Shown here: piece by piece, positions 1-12,131 of the stretch
Position numbering within the stretch: the stretch's first letter is position 1
Layout of the letters: the number at the start of each line of letters is the position of its first letter
Assembly (NCBI GenBank): GCA_002104935.1
Contig: MCGT01000001.1
Coordinates: 1,443,001 to 1,507,000 of the forward strand
DNA length: 64,000 nt
Reading direction: 5' to 3'
Source of the DNA: Hesseltinella vesiculosa
Lineage: Eukaryota > Mucoromycota > Mucoromycetes > Mucorales > Cunninghamellaceae
Notes under the pieces: model-generated
The model's input: only the letters and a program-made list of their open reading frames with translations
Database searches by the model: none
Told to the model about the DNA's origin: nothing
Program-made: the position numbers and the translations under genes

Positions 1-958
1 TAATCTATGAAGCAAGCATGAGTTATAGTAAAAAAGGAAGGCTAATGATATGCGTGTCGTTACCATCGTCTTCAGCTTGCTGATCGTCTCGTACCCAATG
101 CTTCAAAATAAGAGCATCTCCACGGGAAGGATGAAGAAATGGTTTATGAGACCTATAAAAGAGATTAGCCGACAGTAGGCGGGTCGGTCGTAGGGTGTGT
201 AGGGACGGTGCGGTTTCTTTCTCATCGAATTTACCATTGCCTTGGCTTGTCAACTGTCGATTTCAAGGAAGGATTGACAAACGATATAGGCGGCGCCCCG
301 CCAATCATGCTGTAAAGATCCTTGTCTAAACCTGTTGGCATCATAAAAATACAAGTAAATAAGAAAGGTGTAGGCAACAGATGGCCGCCTCCGCAACAAC
401 TCCACTTACGTTTGCCAGCACTTGCCACTTGTTCGGTCATGATCGAATCTCACAGTAAATACGTAATAGACTATCAAAACAAAGCGATCGCAATAAATGA
501 GCGTGGGCCTGTCAAGAACGCTTCTAATCAATGAAAACGAAGAAAGTGAAAAAAAAAGCGGGTCTTGCTAAATAAAAAAAAAAAACAAGACACCACTGCT
601 TGTTTTTGATTGGCCGACGCAATGCTCCATTGACCTTCAGCTCATTCATAGATTTCTGCTACTTTGATTTCTTGCCAACCACGTAAAGAAAAATAGGTTA
701 AACCTGCTTTTACTATGCATCACTTTGATTTCGGAAAGAAAGGCATCAGTTTGGGCATGAAGCTGGCAATGGCATGATATTGGCCGCGCACGGTTCTGAG
801 GAGAGCTTGGATTTTGAAGGATAAGTTTATGACTGTATGCTTCAACCATTTGCAGGGCTCTGCGCAGCTACTGTATACAGTCAATATCATTTAAACTTAT
901 AAAAATGGATTTGGGATATTCGAAAAAATACAAATTATTAGTTTTGGCTTACTGCCTT
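1..958. other. Left-edge intergenic stretch, no gene seen
   Basis: Short open frames on both strands show no recognisable motif, no consistent codon pattern and no paired splice signals. The stretch is A/T rich and contains A-runs near 575-590. It lies downstream of the broken transposase on the minus strand, so it may include the other flank of that element. I see no terminal inverted repeat that I can define by eye. Confidence 0.5.
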
Positions 959-2455
959 CTATGGTACTTCCGTGTAACATAAATGAGAAGGTTGGAAGAA
1001 ATCAGAAACTTTATTTTGCTTCGATCTGCTTCTGATGGTTGACTTTAGTTCTGAAGCAACTTTGCCCAATACAATCGACAGTTCCATTTCAGCTTCAGTG
1101 TTGAATGGAATTGCATTCATGGTGTTGTTAACAAGCATGGCAAAATGATGAAGATCCTTGATCGATGTGGTTTTAGGCTCATCGTCCGTGCCATTGACTT
1201 CTTCCAATTGCCTCTTTTCTGTGTCCAAGTCAAAACCATGGCTGATACCATCAGCATCGTCGTTCTCCAAGTTGAACAAGAACATCAAATCGTTGACCGT
1301 AACATCTTTGCCAGTATCCCAGGGCATTGGGAAAGCTAAGCTGTCATAGTCCATTTCACTGGCAGAGGTAATATTGTCAATGATGCCTTTCGGGAGGCCA
1401 GCATTTCTGAGTCTTGCGATAGCGTCATCCGTTGACTTAGTCATGCCTTGAGTCCTGGCTAATTCTTCGCGTTCTAGTGATCCCAGTAACGTCGGAGGAG
1501 GGGCTTCAAAAAGTCCCGTTTTGATGAAGCAGTTCTTCATGGTCACTGGCGTGACATCGTTCCACGCCATTTTTGCAATGAAAATCGCTGTCCTCGCATT
1601 GATTTTATAAAGGTCTCTTCCTTTCATATTCTTGCTGAGAGGGGTTTCTGCAACGCGGAGGACGTGTTCCATTAGCTTTTTGCTGATAAAAAAATAAAGG
1701 TGAGTCACTGGTATCACACACCAGCCATGTGTATTTACCAATAATGACGTTTAAACGACTGGATGATACCAGCATCAAGAGGTTGGTACTGGCTGGTCGT
1801 GTTAGGAGGTAAAAATACAATTTCTACATTTCCAAGGTGCTTTTTAAGCTCATCATCAATTTCACGAGTTGGAGCGTTTTCCAAGATGAGGAAGCATTTT
1901 TGACCCCGGAGTTTTTTGTCAATTCTTGAACATATTTCCTGGATGCAGTGCCTGAATACATCTCTGGTCATCCAGGCTTTTGCATTGCCGTCAACCCAGC
2001 CATGCCCAAAATTTCCCTTGTCTATAAAAAATCATAAGCTGGAGCATTTTTCACACAAAAAAGAGGGACTGTACCTGAAAAATCGAAGTTGGGAAAGACC
2101 GGAGGTTTAGCCATGGATTTCAGTATAACACAAGGAGGAAGCTTGTGGGAACCATCCCCATTAGTGGTCAAAGCTATGGTGATTCTTGATTTATCCTGCT
2201 TCATTCCTTTGGCCTCGTCTTCGGCGTTCAGTATCACCCTAGTTGATATTCTTTGTTTCTTCGAAATAGTCGTCCGTTGTGGCACACTAATCGCCTTGAC
2301 CATGCCGCGACACGTCTTCGTTCCTTGCGAGTCGTACAACAATGAGGTTGTGGCGATCCAAAAATCCAGTTAACCATGAGGACGAGAATTTGAACTGGCG
2401 GAGATCAACAGGAGTACGTCCGGATTTTTTTTCAGCATTAACAAGAATGGATCGC
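959..2455 (-). pseudogene. Degenerate pogo/Tigger-type DDE transposase (CENP-B-like)
   Basis: Reading the minus strand, the element begins with a CENP-B-type DNA-binding helix (residues FKFSSSWLTGFLDRHNL, near 2355-2400). It continues with a DDE_1 nuclease core: the NGDGSHKLPP motif near 2180, then a region ending PPNTTSQYQPLDAG near 1780. Two introns restore the frame, 2074-2022 and 1738-1683, both GT-AG. After the second intron the frame runs on to a TAG at 959-961. In pogo/Tigger enzymes the catalytic triad is D, D, D; here the second position reads LENAP where the family has DNAP, so Asp is replaced by Glu. The DNA-binding helix and the nuclease core are joined by a frame change with roughly 100 family residues missing, so I call it inactive. 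The family assignment is firm from the motifs; inactivity is an inference. Confidence 0.75.
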
Positions 2456-2940
2456 TAAAAAAAAAAAAAAAAAAGTGAGCTACGACTGGCACCGCGTGAA
2501 TGTCTGATGTGTCCACTCCAGCTTGTTCTAGCACCCTCTTGATCCTACTTGCGACAGAAGCAGCCCCCATTGATCTCATTGGCAATCCATGATTGATTCC
2601 GAGGAATGCCAGAAAAAGGCGTTGGTCCTCCTTAGATTCTTTCTTGCTTCAGCAGATCTTTCAAGGAAACATTCCAGTGCAGCGACCGGGTTAAGCAATG
2701 GATGGTCCACACTGCCAATATGGGCAACCTTGCACTTTGCTTCCTTTGGTTCCCTCGCGAGGACATGCACACCTAAGGTCTTGTCTCCTTTTACTATGCA
2801 TATGTCCTTGAATAGTAAATTCCCTTTGTCGGATATTGATGGCATGACTTTTGCATTGGGAGACTTTGTCATATCACGGTCCAGGTCTAGCCACTTGACC
2901 AGCGCACACGTGCCTTGATGCTTGCAGGCCGTATGTTGCC
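2456..2940 (-). pseudogene. Tyrosine-recombinase fragment (Crypton/DIRS-like)
   Basis: The minus-strand frame from about 2940 to 2480 reads like the middle of an eukaryotic transposon tyrosine recombinase. There is a stretch ending HPLLNPVAALECFLERS (around 2690), then a helix SRIKRVLEQAGVDTSDIHA (around 2520), which in Crypton and DIRS-type recombinases directly precedes the catalytic HxxR box. The frame breaks exactly there: the next residues belong to the pogo-like transposase. A T-run resembling an intron end (2457-2475) sits at the junction. No catalytic Tyr can be found, and upstream the frame fades before 2960. I infer a recombinase copy truncated or interrupted by the neighbouring transposon. 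It could instead be an old chimeric element. Confidence 0.55.
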
Positions 2941-3187
2941 GCTGTGGAACTGCTTGTCAGCAGGTGTTCATGAACTGGTAGATAAGATGGCAGTTGTCAT
3001 TTGGCAAGGGTGAAGCTCGCTGATCTGCTGTAGCAGAGATGCGAGATATAAGTCATCACTACACTTCATCCTATATTAGGTGCAAGCTACATTGGGAGTG
3101 AACCAAATGAGGTCGATAGTTCGTCTGATCTCCTGGCTACCCGCTGGGGGTCATTGGCGATCCTGAAGAAGAAAAAAATGGCACAGG

Positions 3188-3335
3188 ACAGCACTTTTGA
3201 GGAGGGTGGATCCATGTGGATTTTTTTCATAGGGGCAGGAACGCACGAATGATGTCGATGCTGAAGGCCCCATCGGCTTTGGTTTTCCAGCATACTTGAC
3301 ATCGATTTCGGTTTTGTCAGCTAAAAAAGAAAAAA
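3188..3335 (-). repeat. Dispersed repeat, copy A (diverged)
   Basis: This segment shares the order of landmarks seen at 24035, 25025 and 49548: an 'agcactttt' block, a 'gcacgaatgatg-cgatgctga' block and a terminal 'cagctaaaaa' block, all in the same orientation. Read on the minus strand it encodes FxFLADKTE near its start, matching FPFFLAGESE in the better copies. It is the most diverged of the long copies. Confidence 0.45.
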
Positions 3336-3951
3336 AACAAAAAACAAAAAAAATTAGGCCGCGCTGACGCTGACCGACATCAATTTTGCCAGCACTCAGT
3401 GACTTGAGAGGTTGATGGTAGCTAAGAAGCACGCATCTCAGTAACACTATGGCGAAGGATTGGATGGTGCTGCTCCATCTTTGCCACCAGCCAAAGCCTA
3501 AACGCGCTCAACGCTCCTCTCGAGTGACAGCTTTCCGATCAACGGGTGTGATGCTGCAGAAATCAGGGTGAAGCCGTGGATCGGAGACACGGCATTGATT
3601 GACACACGACGACGAAAGAGAAAGACTGGGCGTTTGAAGAATGAAAAGGGAGGCAAGGGAAAGCAGGAGGCAGCATTTAAAAGCGAACGCGCTTTCTTTT
3701 TCAAATCGTTGCACACTTGGGATTTTTATGACGCATCCGGGTGAATGCGGGAATGCCAGCGAATACAAAAAGGGAAATGAAACAGACGCCTGCCTTGGTC
3801 CTTTTGTTCGATCAGCCAATCAGGGGAGAAAAGGACTTGGCGCCGAAACTGGCTACGGCGACTTTTTTTTCCACTTTTTTCATGTGTTCCCTTTTTTTTT
3901 TTTTTTTTTTCTTCTTCTTCATCCAACTGACATCCACAAATTTATGACACG
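3336..3951 (+). promoter_or_regulatory. Promoter region of the small gene at 3952
   Basis: A CCAAT box lies at 3816-3820 (in ATCAGCCAATCAGG), about 130 bases before the ATG. A pyrimidine-rich tract of about 30 bases (3888-3923, T-run followed by CTTCTTCTTC) sits just upstream of the start, a typical fungal core-promoter feature. Earlier in the stretch I see no gene. Confidence 0.45.
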
Positions 3952-4308
3952 ATGACCATCCTTAGCAGCATCCCATTCTTTGGCTCATTTTTCTCCAACA
4001 AATCGTCCGATGGTTTCCTTAAAGGGATCCAGCCATTGTCTTATGCTTTGAAGCAAACCCGCCGCAAGCCCTACTCTCGTCAACTGAAAACCTCAGCCAA
4101 GAACAATGCCAACGGCTCCAATGACGCCATCACTGAATATAACATTCTGCTCAACTATCCTCGGCCCAACCTGAATCCTACGCTTCAATTCTCTCTCTTC
4201 GGTCTCTCCAACTCGCCCCCTGATTTGAGCAACCAGCGCCAACACCAGAACAAGTCTGTCTGCGGCAACTGTGCTGGTCCTCACAGCACCGACTTTTGTC
4301 CTTGCTGA
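3952..4308 (+). CDS. Small intronless protein with a C-terminal CxxC-H-C tail
   Basis: A 118-residue protein starting at the first ATG after a pyrimidine-rich promoter. The N-terminal 30 residues are hydrophobic and Phe/Ser-rich (SSIPFFGSFFSNKSS), the middle is basic and Asn-rich, and the last 15 residues carry C104, C107, H111 and C116 with spacing CX2CX3HX4C. This is one residue short of the classical CCHC zinc knuckle (CX2CX4HX4C). I do not recognise the family. The gene is convergent with the CBM48 gene, and an AATAAA-like site near 4485 would serve as its 3' end. Supported as real by the promoter, the single long frame and the Cys/His tail; function is unknown. Confidence 0.65.
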   Translation: MTILSSIPFFGSFFSNKSSDGFLKGIQPLSYALKQTRRKPYSRQLKTSAKNNANGSNDAITEYNILLNYPRPNLNPTLQFSLFGLSNSPPDLSNQRQHQNKSVCGNCAGPHSTDFCPC

Positions 4309-5007
4309 ACCATTCTGCCTTCTCCCCGTAGCTAGCCTTGGCTGTTGCGTTTTCTCTCTTCAACGACGTGCCAAAGGTCTTTGATGAAAGCTATATATCC
4401 CCCCCCCCCCATTTACATTCTCTCCTAACTTGCCACTTTTTTTTAAAAACTGTGGTCATTGTCTTTGTAATATAAACTTCACTTTAAAATAAACGTCTAC
4501 AGTAGCGCGTACAAAACAATGTCCCCTGAAAAGATTGGTACGGCCGCAGGGAACGTCGCACGAGCTTGGCGGATGGTAGATTGCCAAGACGGCAAAGCCA
4601 AGGCGGGCTTGCTCCCTCCCCATGGATCCTGAGAGTACCCTAGCACAGGAGCATAAAATAGAAAGTAGAGAGAGTTGAAAAGGCAAAGACGGATGGGTAG
4701 TGTATTTTTCAGATCGTTGCTATTGTCTAGGATGATGGTTGATGCAAAAAGTCGGCCTGGAGAGGGGAGGGGGTTTCTACGCTTTTTAAGGTTGTTGATA
4801 CGGCGACCAAACGGTTTCCACGTGGCTTTTTTGCTAGTGTCAGCCATCGATCCTTCATCCACGGCTTCTTCGGTGCCGTCTTCATGCGCAGATGGCCTTG
4901 CTCACTTTCAGCCCTTGGCAAAAAAAAAAAAAGGGTCAACATGATTTGTGGATGGCGTATCCACAAGCGTGCGGGTAGAGAACACAAAAAGGCTCGGCCT
5001 GCGTTGT
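4309..5007. other. Convergent 3' region between two genes
   Basis: This space lies between the stop of the small plus-strand gene and the stop of the CBM48 gene. It holds a C-run near 4400 and A/T-rich putative polyadenylation sequence near 4480. Two minus-strand frames (about 4500-4900) stay open and are basic, and one could be joined to the CBM48 gene by an intron ending in the T-run at 4919-4930. I could not decide between 3' UTR and an extra terminal exon. Confidence 0.4.
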
Positions 5008-5647
5008 TTATTTAGTGGAGTACAGGATGTTGTTGACATTGCCTTGGTTGTCTTGGCGATATGGTCTGGCTGGGTCGATCGCCCAGCAGCCATCCACCAC
5101 AAACTTGTAGACATGCGTTTTTGTAGGATCCAAATGCAGGGTGGCGTGGAACGTGGACGAGCTACCTGGGGCTCTCTCCATCCGCACGCTGGCTGGCAGA
5201 AAAAGAAAGAGGGAGTGAGCGCGCGAACCCGTCTGAGCAGAAGCCTAACCTGTCCATTGATCAAAATCGCCTGTGATGTAGACACGTTTGGCTTGGGCGT
5301 GTTCATATATCATCTAGCTCGTAAAAAAAAAAGTGAGTGGTGGCATTGTTGGTTATTTGAAGACGGACAGTGACAGGTGGATAAGGAGGGGCCAGATCAT
5401 CAGAGCAAGAACCAGGTAAACGGTCATCCATATAACCGGTAAATTTGTCGTCAACTTGGTCCGGTAAGAGGGATGGTAAGGTGTAAAGGGACGAAGTCTG
5501 GGACGCTAAACTAACCATAGATGGTGATGTAGACAAGGTGGTCAATGCAGCAGCTTGTTGCTGGGGAGCCAATGAGGTTGTTGAGGCTCTGCCAAACCAA
5601 GACATCACTGTTTGGCTCAAACTTCGGGAATGTTTATCTGGCGCCAT
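5008..5647 (-). CDS. CBM48 / AMPK-beta-type glycogen-binding domain protein
   Basis: Three exons on the minus strand. The first starts at ATG 5647 and encodes a Ser/Thr/Ala-rich region of about 100 residues, including MSWFGRASTTSL. The second encodes AKRVYITGDFDQWTG, and the third (after an intron whose 3' end is near 5192) encodes VRMERAPG...HVYKFVVDGCWAIDP...NVNNIL, ending at TAA 5008-5010. VYITGDFDQW and YKFVVDGxW are the hallmark strands of the CBM48/AMPK1 carbohydrate-binding fold, as in AMPK beta subunits and in yeast Crp1/Mdg1. The protein is short and lacks the AMPK-beta C-terminal association domain, so a Crp1/Mdg1-like cytosolic protein fits better than a true AMPK beta. The donor of the first intron (around 5340-5385) is uncertain, because several GT sites keep the frame. 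Confidence 0.75.
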
Positions 5648-8185
<2,538 letters not shown>

Positions 8186-9584
8186 AGTGAGATGTGCCAA
8201 GATGGAAGAAGGGGGATGGGGTAACAAAAAAAAAAAAAAAGGGTGAATGAGGGGAAAAGGAGAGAACAAAAAAGGACAGTTGGAAAGAGAAAGAAAGAAA
8301 GAAAAAAAGGAAAAGGGACCTGAAATAGATTTGCAAACAGCGTCTAAAAATGGGCGATTTTGATTGGACGCACGTTTATTTTGGACCATTCAAGAACCTT
8401 ATCCTAAAATCAAAAAAGTGTAAAACCTTGACTTTTTTTTTTTTTTTTTTCTATCCCATTCGCTTCATTCCCCGATTGGCCACGAAATGACCTTCCACAT
8501 TTCATCAGTTGCTGTTGGTAATGATGTGACACATTCGTTGCCTTTTTTGTTCCATCAGGTTTTCCAGCAAACAAATATCACGTTCAAAATAATTAGGCCA
8601 AGCCCGTGCTGGGCAAGTTTTGGCAGGACAGGCTTAAAATTTTTTTTCTTAGCCACAGTACGATTGAATGCGTTTTAGAATCATCACCACTATCAGGTCA
8701 TGGGTGAAAAAAAGGTTTGTCTCCTCCACTCATTAGTGCGGCGGCGTTGGAATCCCGTTGCTCAGGCATGGCCCTATGCCAAAAATAGAAAAAAGGATCG
8801 ACCTGGCCCATGATTTTATTTTTTTACATCATTTTTTGCTAGTGCCTTCTTGGCAAGACATGTGTGAAAGCCATCCGATCTAATTTTATTGAATCTCTCG
8901 GCTTTTTTCATACAACGAACATGGACATGCCCTGCAGAAAATGCCTCGGAGTTGTTGCAGGGCATGGCACCCGATTTGGCAACCGTTGAATGTCTCATGG
9001 CCAAGGGCCATGGATGAATCCTCTGTCAATAAGGATCGAGGGGTTTCTTTCAATTTCTGTCGGATTCCTGAGGCTCAGTCACCTGGTGTGTGTGTATGTG
9101 GAAGAGGTTCTGCGTAGCCGTCCTCTTCGTTTTCGCCGCAATGCATTCATGAAGCCTCCGCCACAAAGTTTCATTCTTTTCCATTCTTTGAAGGTCTTGA
9201 GATTGAAAGTTTGAATGGGTTGAATTGTCAAAGAGGATGAGTGAGCCATGCATGATTGTTTGCCCTTGTCATTCTCCAGTGTCGTCCCTGCATACGAAGC
9301 CGTTCGGCTTTGAGGTTGGCCATGAGCATAGACGATGTAGCTCTGCCGAGTTCCAGAAAAGTTTCGATGACGAAGCAACTTGGCCAGTGTGTGTTCTTTT
9401 GTTCGATTCCGCCCCGTCCTTGCCACCTAACCAATGGAGCAATGTTGGTCGGGCCAGGGCGCAACCAATCATGGCTTGGAGTGACCTTGAGAGCAGGAAC
9501 CCCGCAGCCGCAGGAACATTGTAGAACAAAACAGTGGCAGGGGTGGTTCATGGCCAAAAATAAACCAAGACAAGCGGCGTGTCA
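8186..9584. other. Intergenic stretch, no confident gene
   Basis: 8186-8460 is the A/T- and CT-rich 5' region of the mannosyltransferase gene, with a T-run of about 20 near 8433-8451. Between 9080 and 9560 several frames on both strands stay open at once. This reflects stop-poor composition rather than a gene, since no frame shows a motif or splice pairing. Confidence 0.45.
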
Positions 9585-9745
9585 TTTTGAAAGTGGGAGG
9601 GACATTGCGCCGCAGGACTTGGTAAGTGCTGAGTGTGCTTTGAAAGTGGAAGGGGCATTGCGCCGCAGGACTTGGTAAGTGCTGAGTGTGCTTTGAAAGT
9701 GGGAGGGGCATTGCGCCGTAGGACTTGGTCAGTGTTGTGCGTGAG
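9585..9745 (+). repeat. 53-bp tandem repeat, three copies
   Basis: Three head-to-tail copies of a 53-bp unit begin at 9587, 9640 and 9693 (anchor TTGAAAGTGG). Each contains GCATTGCGCCGCAGGACTTGG followed by (T)AAGTGCTGAGTGTG. Copies 1 and 2 are nearly identical; the third has drifted in its second half. Since 53 is not a multiple of three, a coding array is unlikely. Confidence 0.9.
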
Positions 9746-10124
9746 CTTTATTGGCATTTTGAACGCATGCTTGAAGAAAGTAACCATGTTTTGCGATGCA
9801 GGATGGCCATCTTCAAGATGCGACAAGAAGTGTTGCTTGGATCCCCGCCATGGAACAAAGTCATGAGGATGCATCAAACAATAAAAAGACCATGGTTATT
9901 TTTAGTACGAGCATGGAAGTGACATGGGTGGACAAGAGAAAAAAAAAAAAGGCAACTGCAAGTGAAAAAGGAAGACAAAGCTGCAGCGCTATTTTTAGGC
10001 AACACCTTTTTTCTTTTTTTTTTTTTGGCTGGCGCCCTCCTCACAAGGAAAAAAAAGTTAAAAAAGGATCGACAGTTATTAACATAAAGAAGTGTGCATA
10101 CATTGAAAAATGGATTTATTTTTT
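9746..10124. other. Intergenic stretch 3' of the SWIRM gene
   Basis: No gene is seen. The segment contains A- and T-runs (9940, 10013-10026) and, on the minus strand, would be the 3' UTR of the SWIRM-domain gene. Confidence 0.4.
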
Positions 10125-11250
10125 TCATCGAGGACCGAACCAACCCAATCTATTAAATGCGTTCCAGAGACAGCTGGTCTTGTTGACGTCGATCCGACAA
10201 ACTTTTTGTGCGTCGGACTTTCGAAATGGCACGCCATGATCGCTGTAGACTTGGGCGGTGAGGATCAAGGCTCGCTTGCATTTAAGATATTGTTCAGGGC
10301 TGAGGCGTAATGTTGACGCAATCAATTGTTCATTGGCATGCAATTGGTCAAAGTGTGGCAATGTTTTAATGGTCAGTGGGGAACCTAAGCTCAGCAGGAA
10401 CGAAAAAAAGGGTGAGAAATCCCTATTACCCGGAATTGTCTTGGCTGGTTTTCTTACCTTTCCAAACCACACGGATATTCGGTCGTTGATCAAAAGCAGA
10501 AGAGGATGGAAGCCATGGAGTGGTAAAGACTTGATGATCAGGGACAGACAGGTCAACGTGGTCAAAGAAAGAGGTATCGGCCTTGGGCTTGGTCATGGCT
10601 GGGGGGGATGGGGAAGGATTGGATGCAGGAAGGGATGGCGATGCTGGGGGTGAGGAAGGAATGGGATCAGGTAAGGAGGGTGGCGAAGCAAGAGGAGGAG
10701 GAGGAGGAGATGCAGTGGATGGTCGAGGTTTCTTGTAGCGGGATTGTTCCAGTCGACGCAATTGAGGATCAAACACATCGAGGCAGAAGCTGACGGGTGT
10801 GGTATGGGCTGGAGAAGGCCGAGGGAATGGACATTTACGACGATGCAGAGCCACAGGAGTGGTTTTGGAACGGGGTTGTTTGAAGAGAGGTCGCCGTGAT
10901 GACCATTGAAACGGACGCCCTCGGAGATCTTGATGGTCCAATTGGATGGCGGCCAGAGCAGAGACCAGCGAAGATTTTCTTTTGAAGCAAGGCGGCAAGG
11001 TCGCCGCGGCGGGGTATGTAGAGGAGGTTGGGGAGAGCAGCGAGTCGGGCGTGTTGGAACAAGAAGAGGATGTGGGTGAGGGGCAAGTAGGAGAGTCAGG
11101 TGATTGGGCAGAGGCCATGGTGGTAATAGGAGGCAGCATCACAAAGTCATGTCCAGCAACGACTTTGGTGACTTGCGAGCTCAATTTGGGCGTGATCGGT
11201 GGAGACATCAAATTGGCTTGATAAACAGGGATGTCGTTGGGTGTGATCAT
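10125..11250 (-). CDS. SWIRM-domain protein (fungal Fun19/Laf-like)
   Basis: Two exons, 11250-10458 and 10384-10125, give 350 residues, with a single GT-AG intron in phase 1. The first 260 residues are low-complexity and Pro/Ser-rich (PPPPPLASPPSLPDPIPSS), with basic patches. The last 85 residues form a SWIRM domain: ANEQLIASTLRLSPEQYLKCKR, then FRKSDAQKVCRIDVNKTS and LWNAFNRLGWF. The LRL-YL-KR and AQK-xRIDVNK-S signatures are those of the fungal Fun19-type SWIRM proteins, known in fission yeast as Laf1/Laf2 of a Clr6 histone deacetylase complex. A nuclear chromatin role is therefore inferred from the family. The ATG at 11250 was used because an in-frame codon further upstream is only TTG. 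Confidence 0.82.
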
Positions 11251-12131
11251 TTGACAGTGACGCAAATAAATGTAACAACAAAAAATCGGAATTCAGTAAC
11301 AAATAAAAAAAAAAGGGAGGGGACGTTTTGATTCAGCGAAGTGGAAGGGTATGTGCCTGAATAAAAAAAAAAGGGTAATAGAAAGACGGAAAGACAGAAA
11401 ATGAACTGGGCAGAAAAAGAGGTGAATGAAGAAGAAAAGGATGAGACGAAAAGAAAGAAAGAAAAGAAGGAATAAAAAAAAAAAGAGAAAGTGAGAAAGT
11501 TTAAAAAAGATTTGGTCAAAACCCCCATTTGGGGTGGGTGTGTGTGATACTTTTTGGAGATTGGGAGCCCGAATGTAAATCACTTTTATAGCCAATCAGT
11601 GGCCATTGTTGTTTTTGGCCAAGTGGGATTTTTTTTTTTTTTTTTGCCAATGACATCAATAAAACCGAACTTTTTTGCCCACGTGGATGGCTAGGACGAT
11701 GGGCTGGCTAGGTAAAGCCCATTGCCCTTTTCCACAGGTTGTCAATGAAGAAATTGATTTTTTTGAGAGGATGACACCATTTATCCCAAATTGAATTTTT
11801 AGCAGATGGCGATGGGTAACAAGAATCCAGGCTTGGGTAAAAAAAGAGGGGACACAAAAAAACCAAAAGCAGCTTAGCTGTTGATCCCAAGCAAATGCCA
11901 AGAAAGATTTTAGTTGATTGGGCCGATCAAGAGCACAGATGAGTGGGAGACGAAAACCACGTCGATCTTTTTTCCACTTCTTCCAGCGGCGGCGTTCGAA
12001 GGATGGAGTTTCACAAGGAAGACATGTCTTTTTCTTTGGCCGTTGCCAAGCAATTCATTCTACTAAAATGAAAGATGGATGGCATGCACATTCTTTTTAT
12101 TTGTCGACAGATAAACCTGGCCAAAATCTAC
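11251..12131. other. Intergenic stretch between two minus-strand genes
   Basis: 11251-11650 is the purine-rich (plus strand) 5' region of the SWIRM gene, that is, a CT-rich promoter on the minus strand, with a CCAAT box at 11593-11597 (AGCCAATCAGTGG). The rest, up to 12131, is downstream of the PRPP synthetase gene. No other gene is seen. Confidence 0.45.

Noticed and set aside
9228..9678. Overlapping open frames on both strands of 90-140 residues
   Set aside because: All frames are open together because the stretch is stop-poor; none shows a motif, splice pairing or ordered composition.
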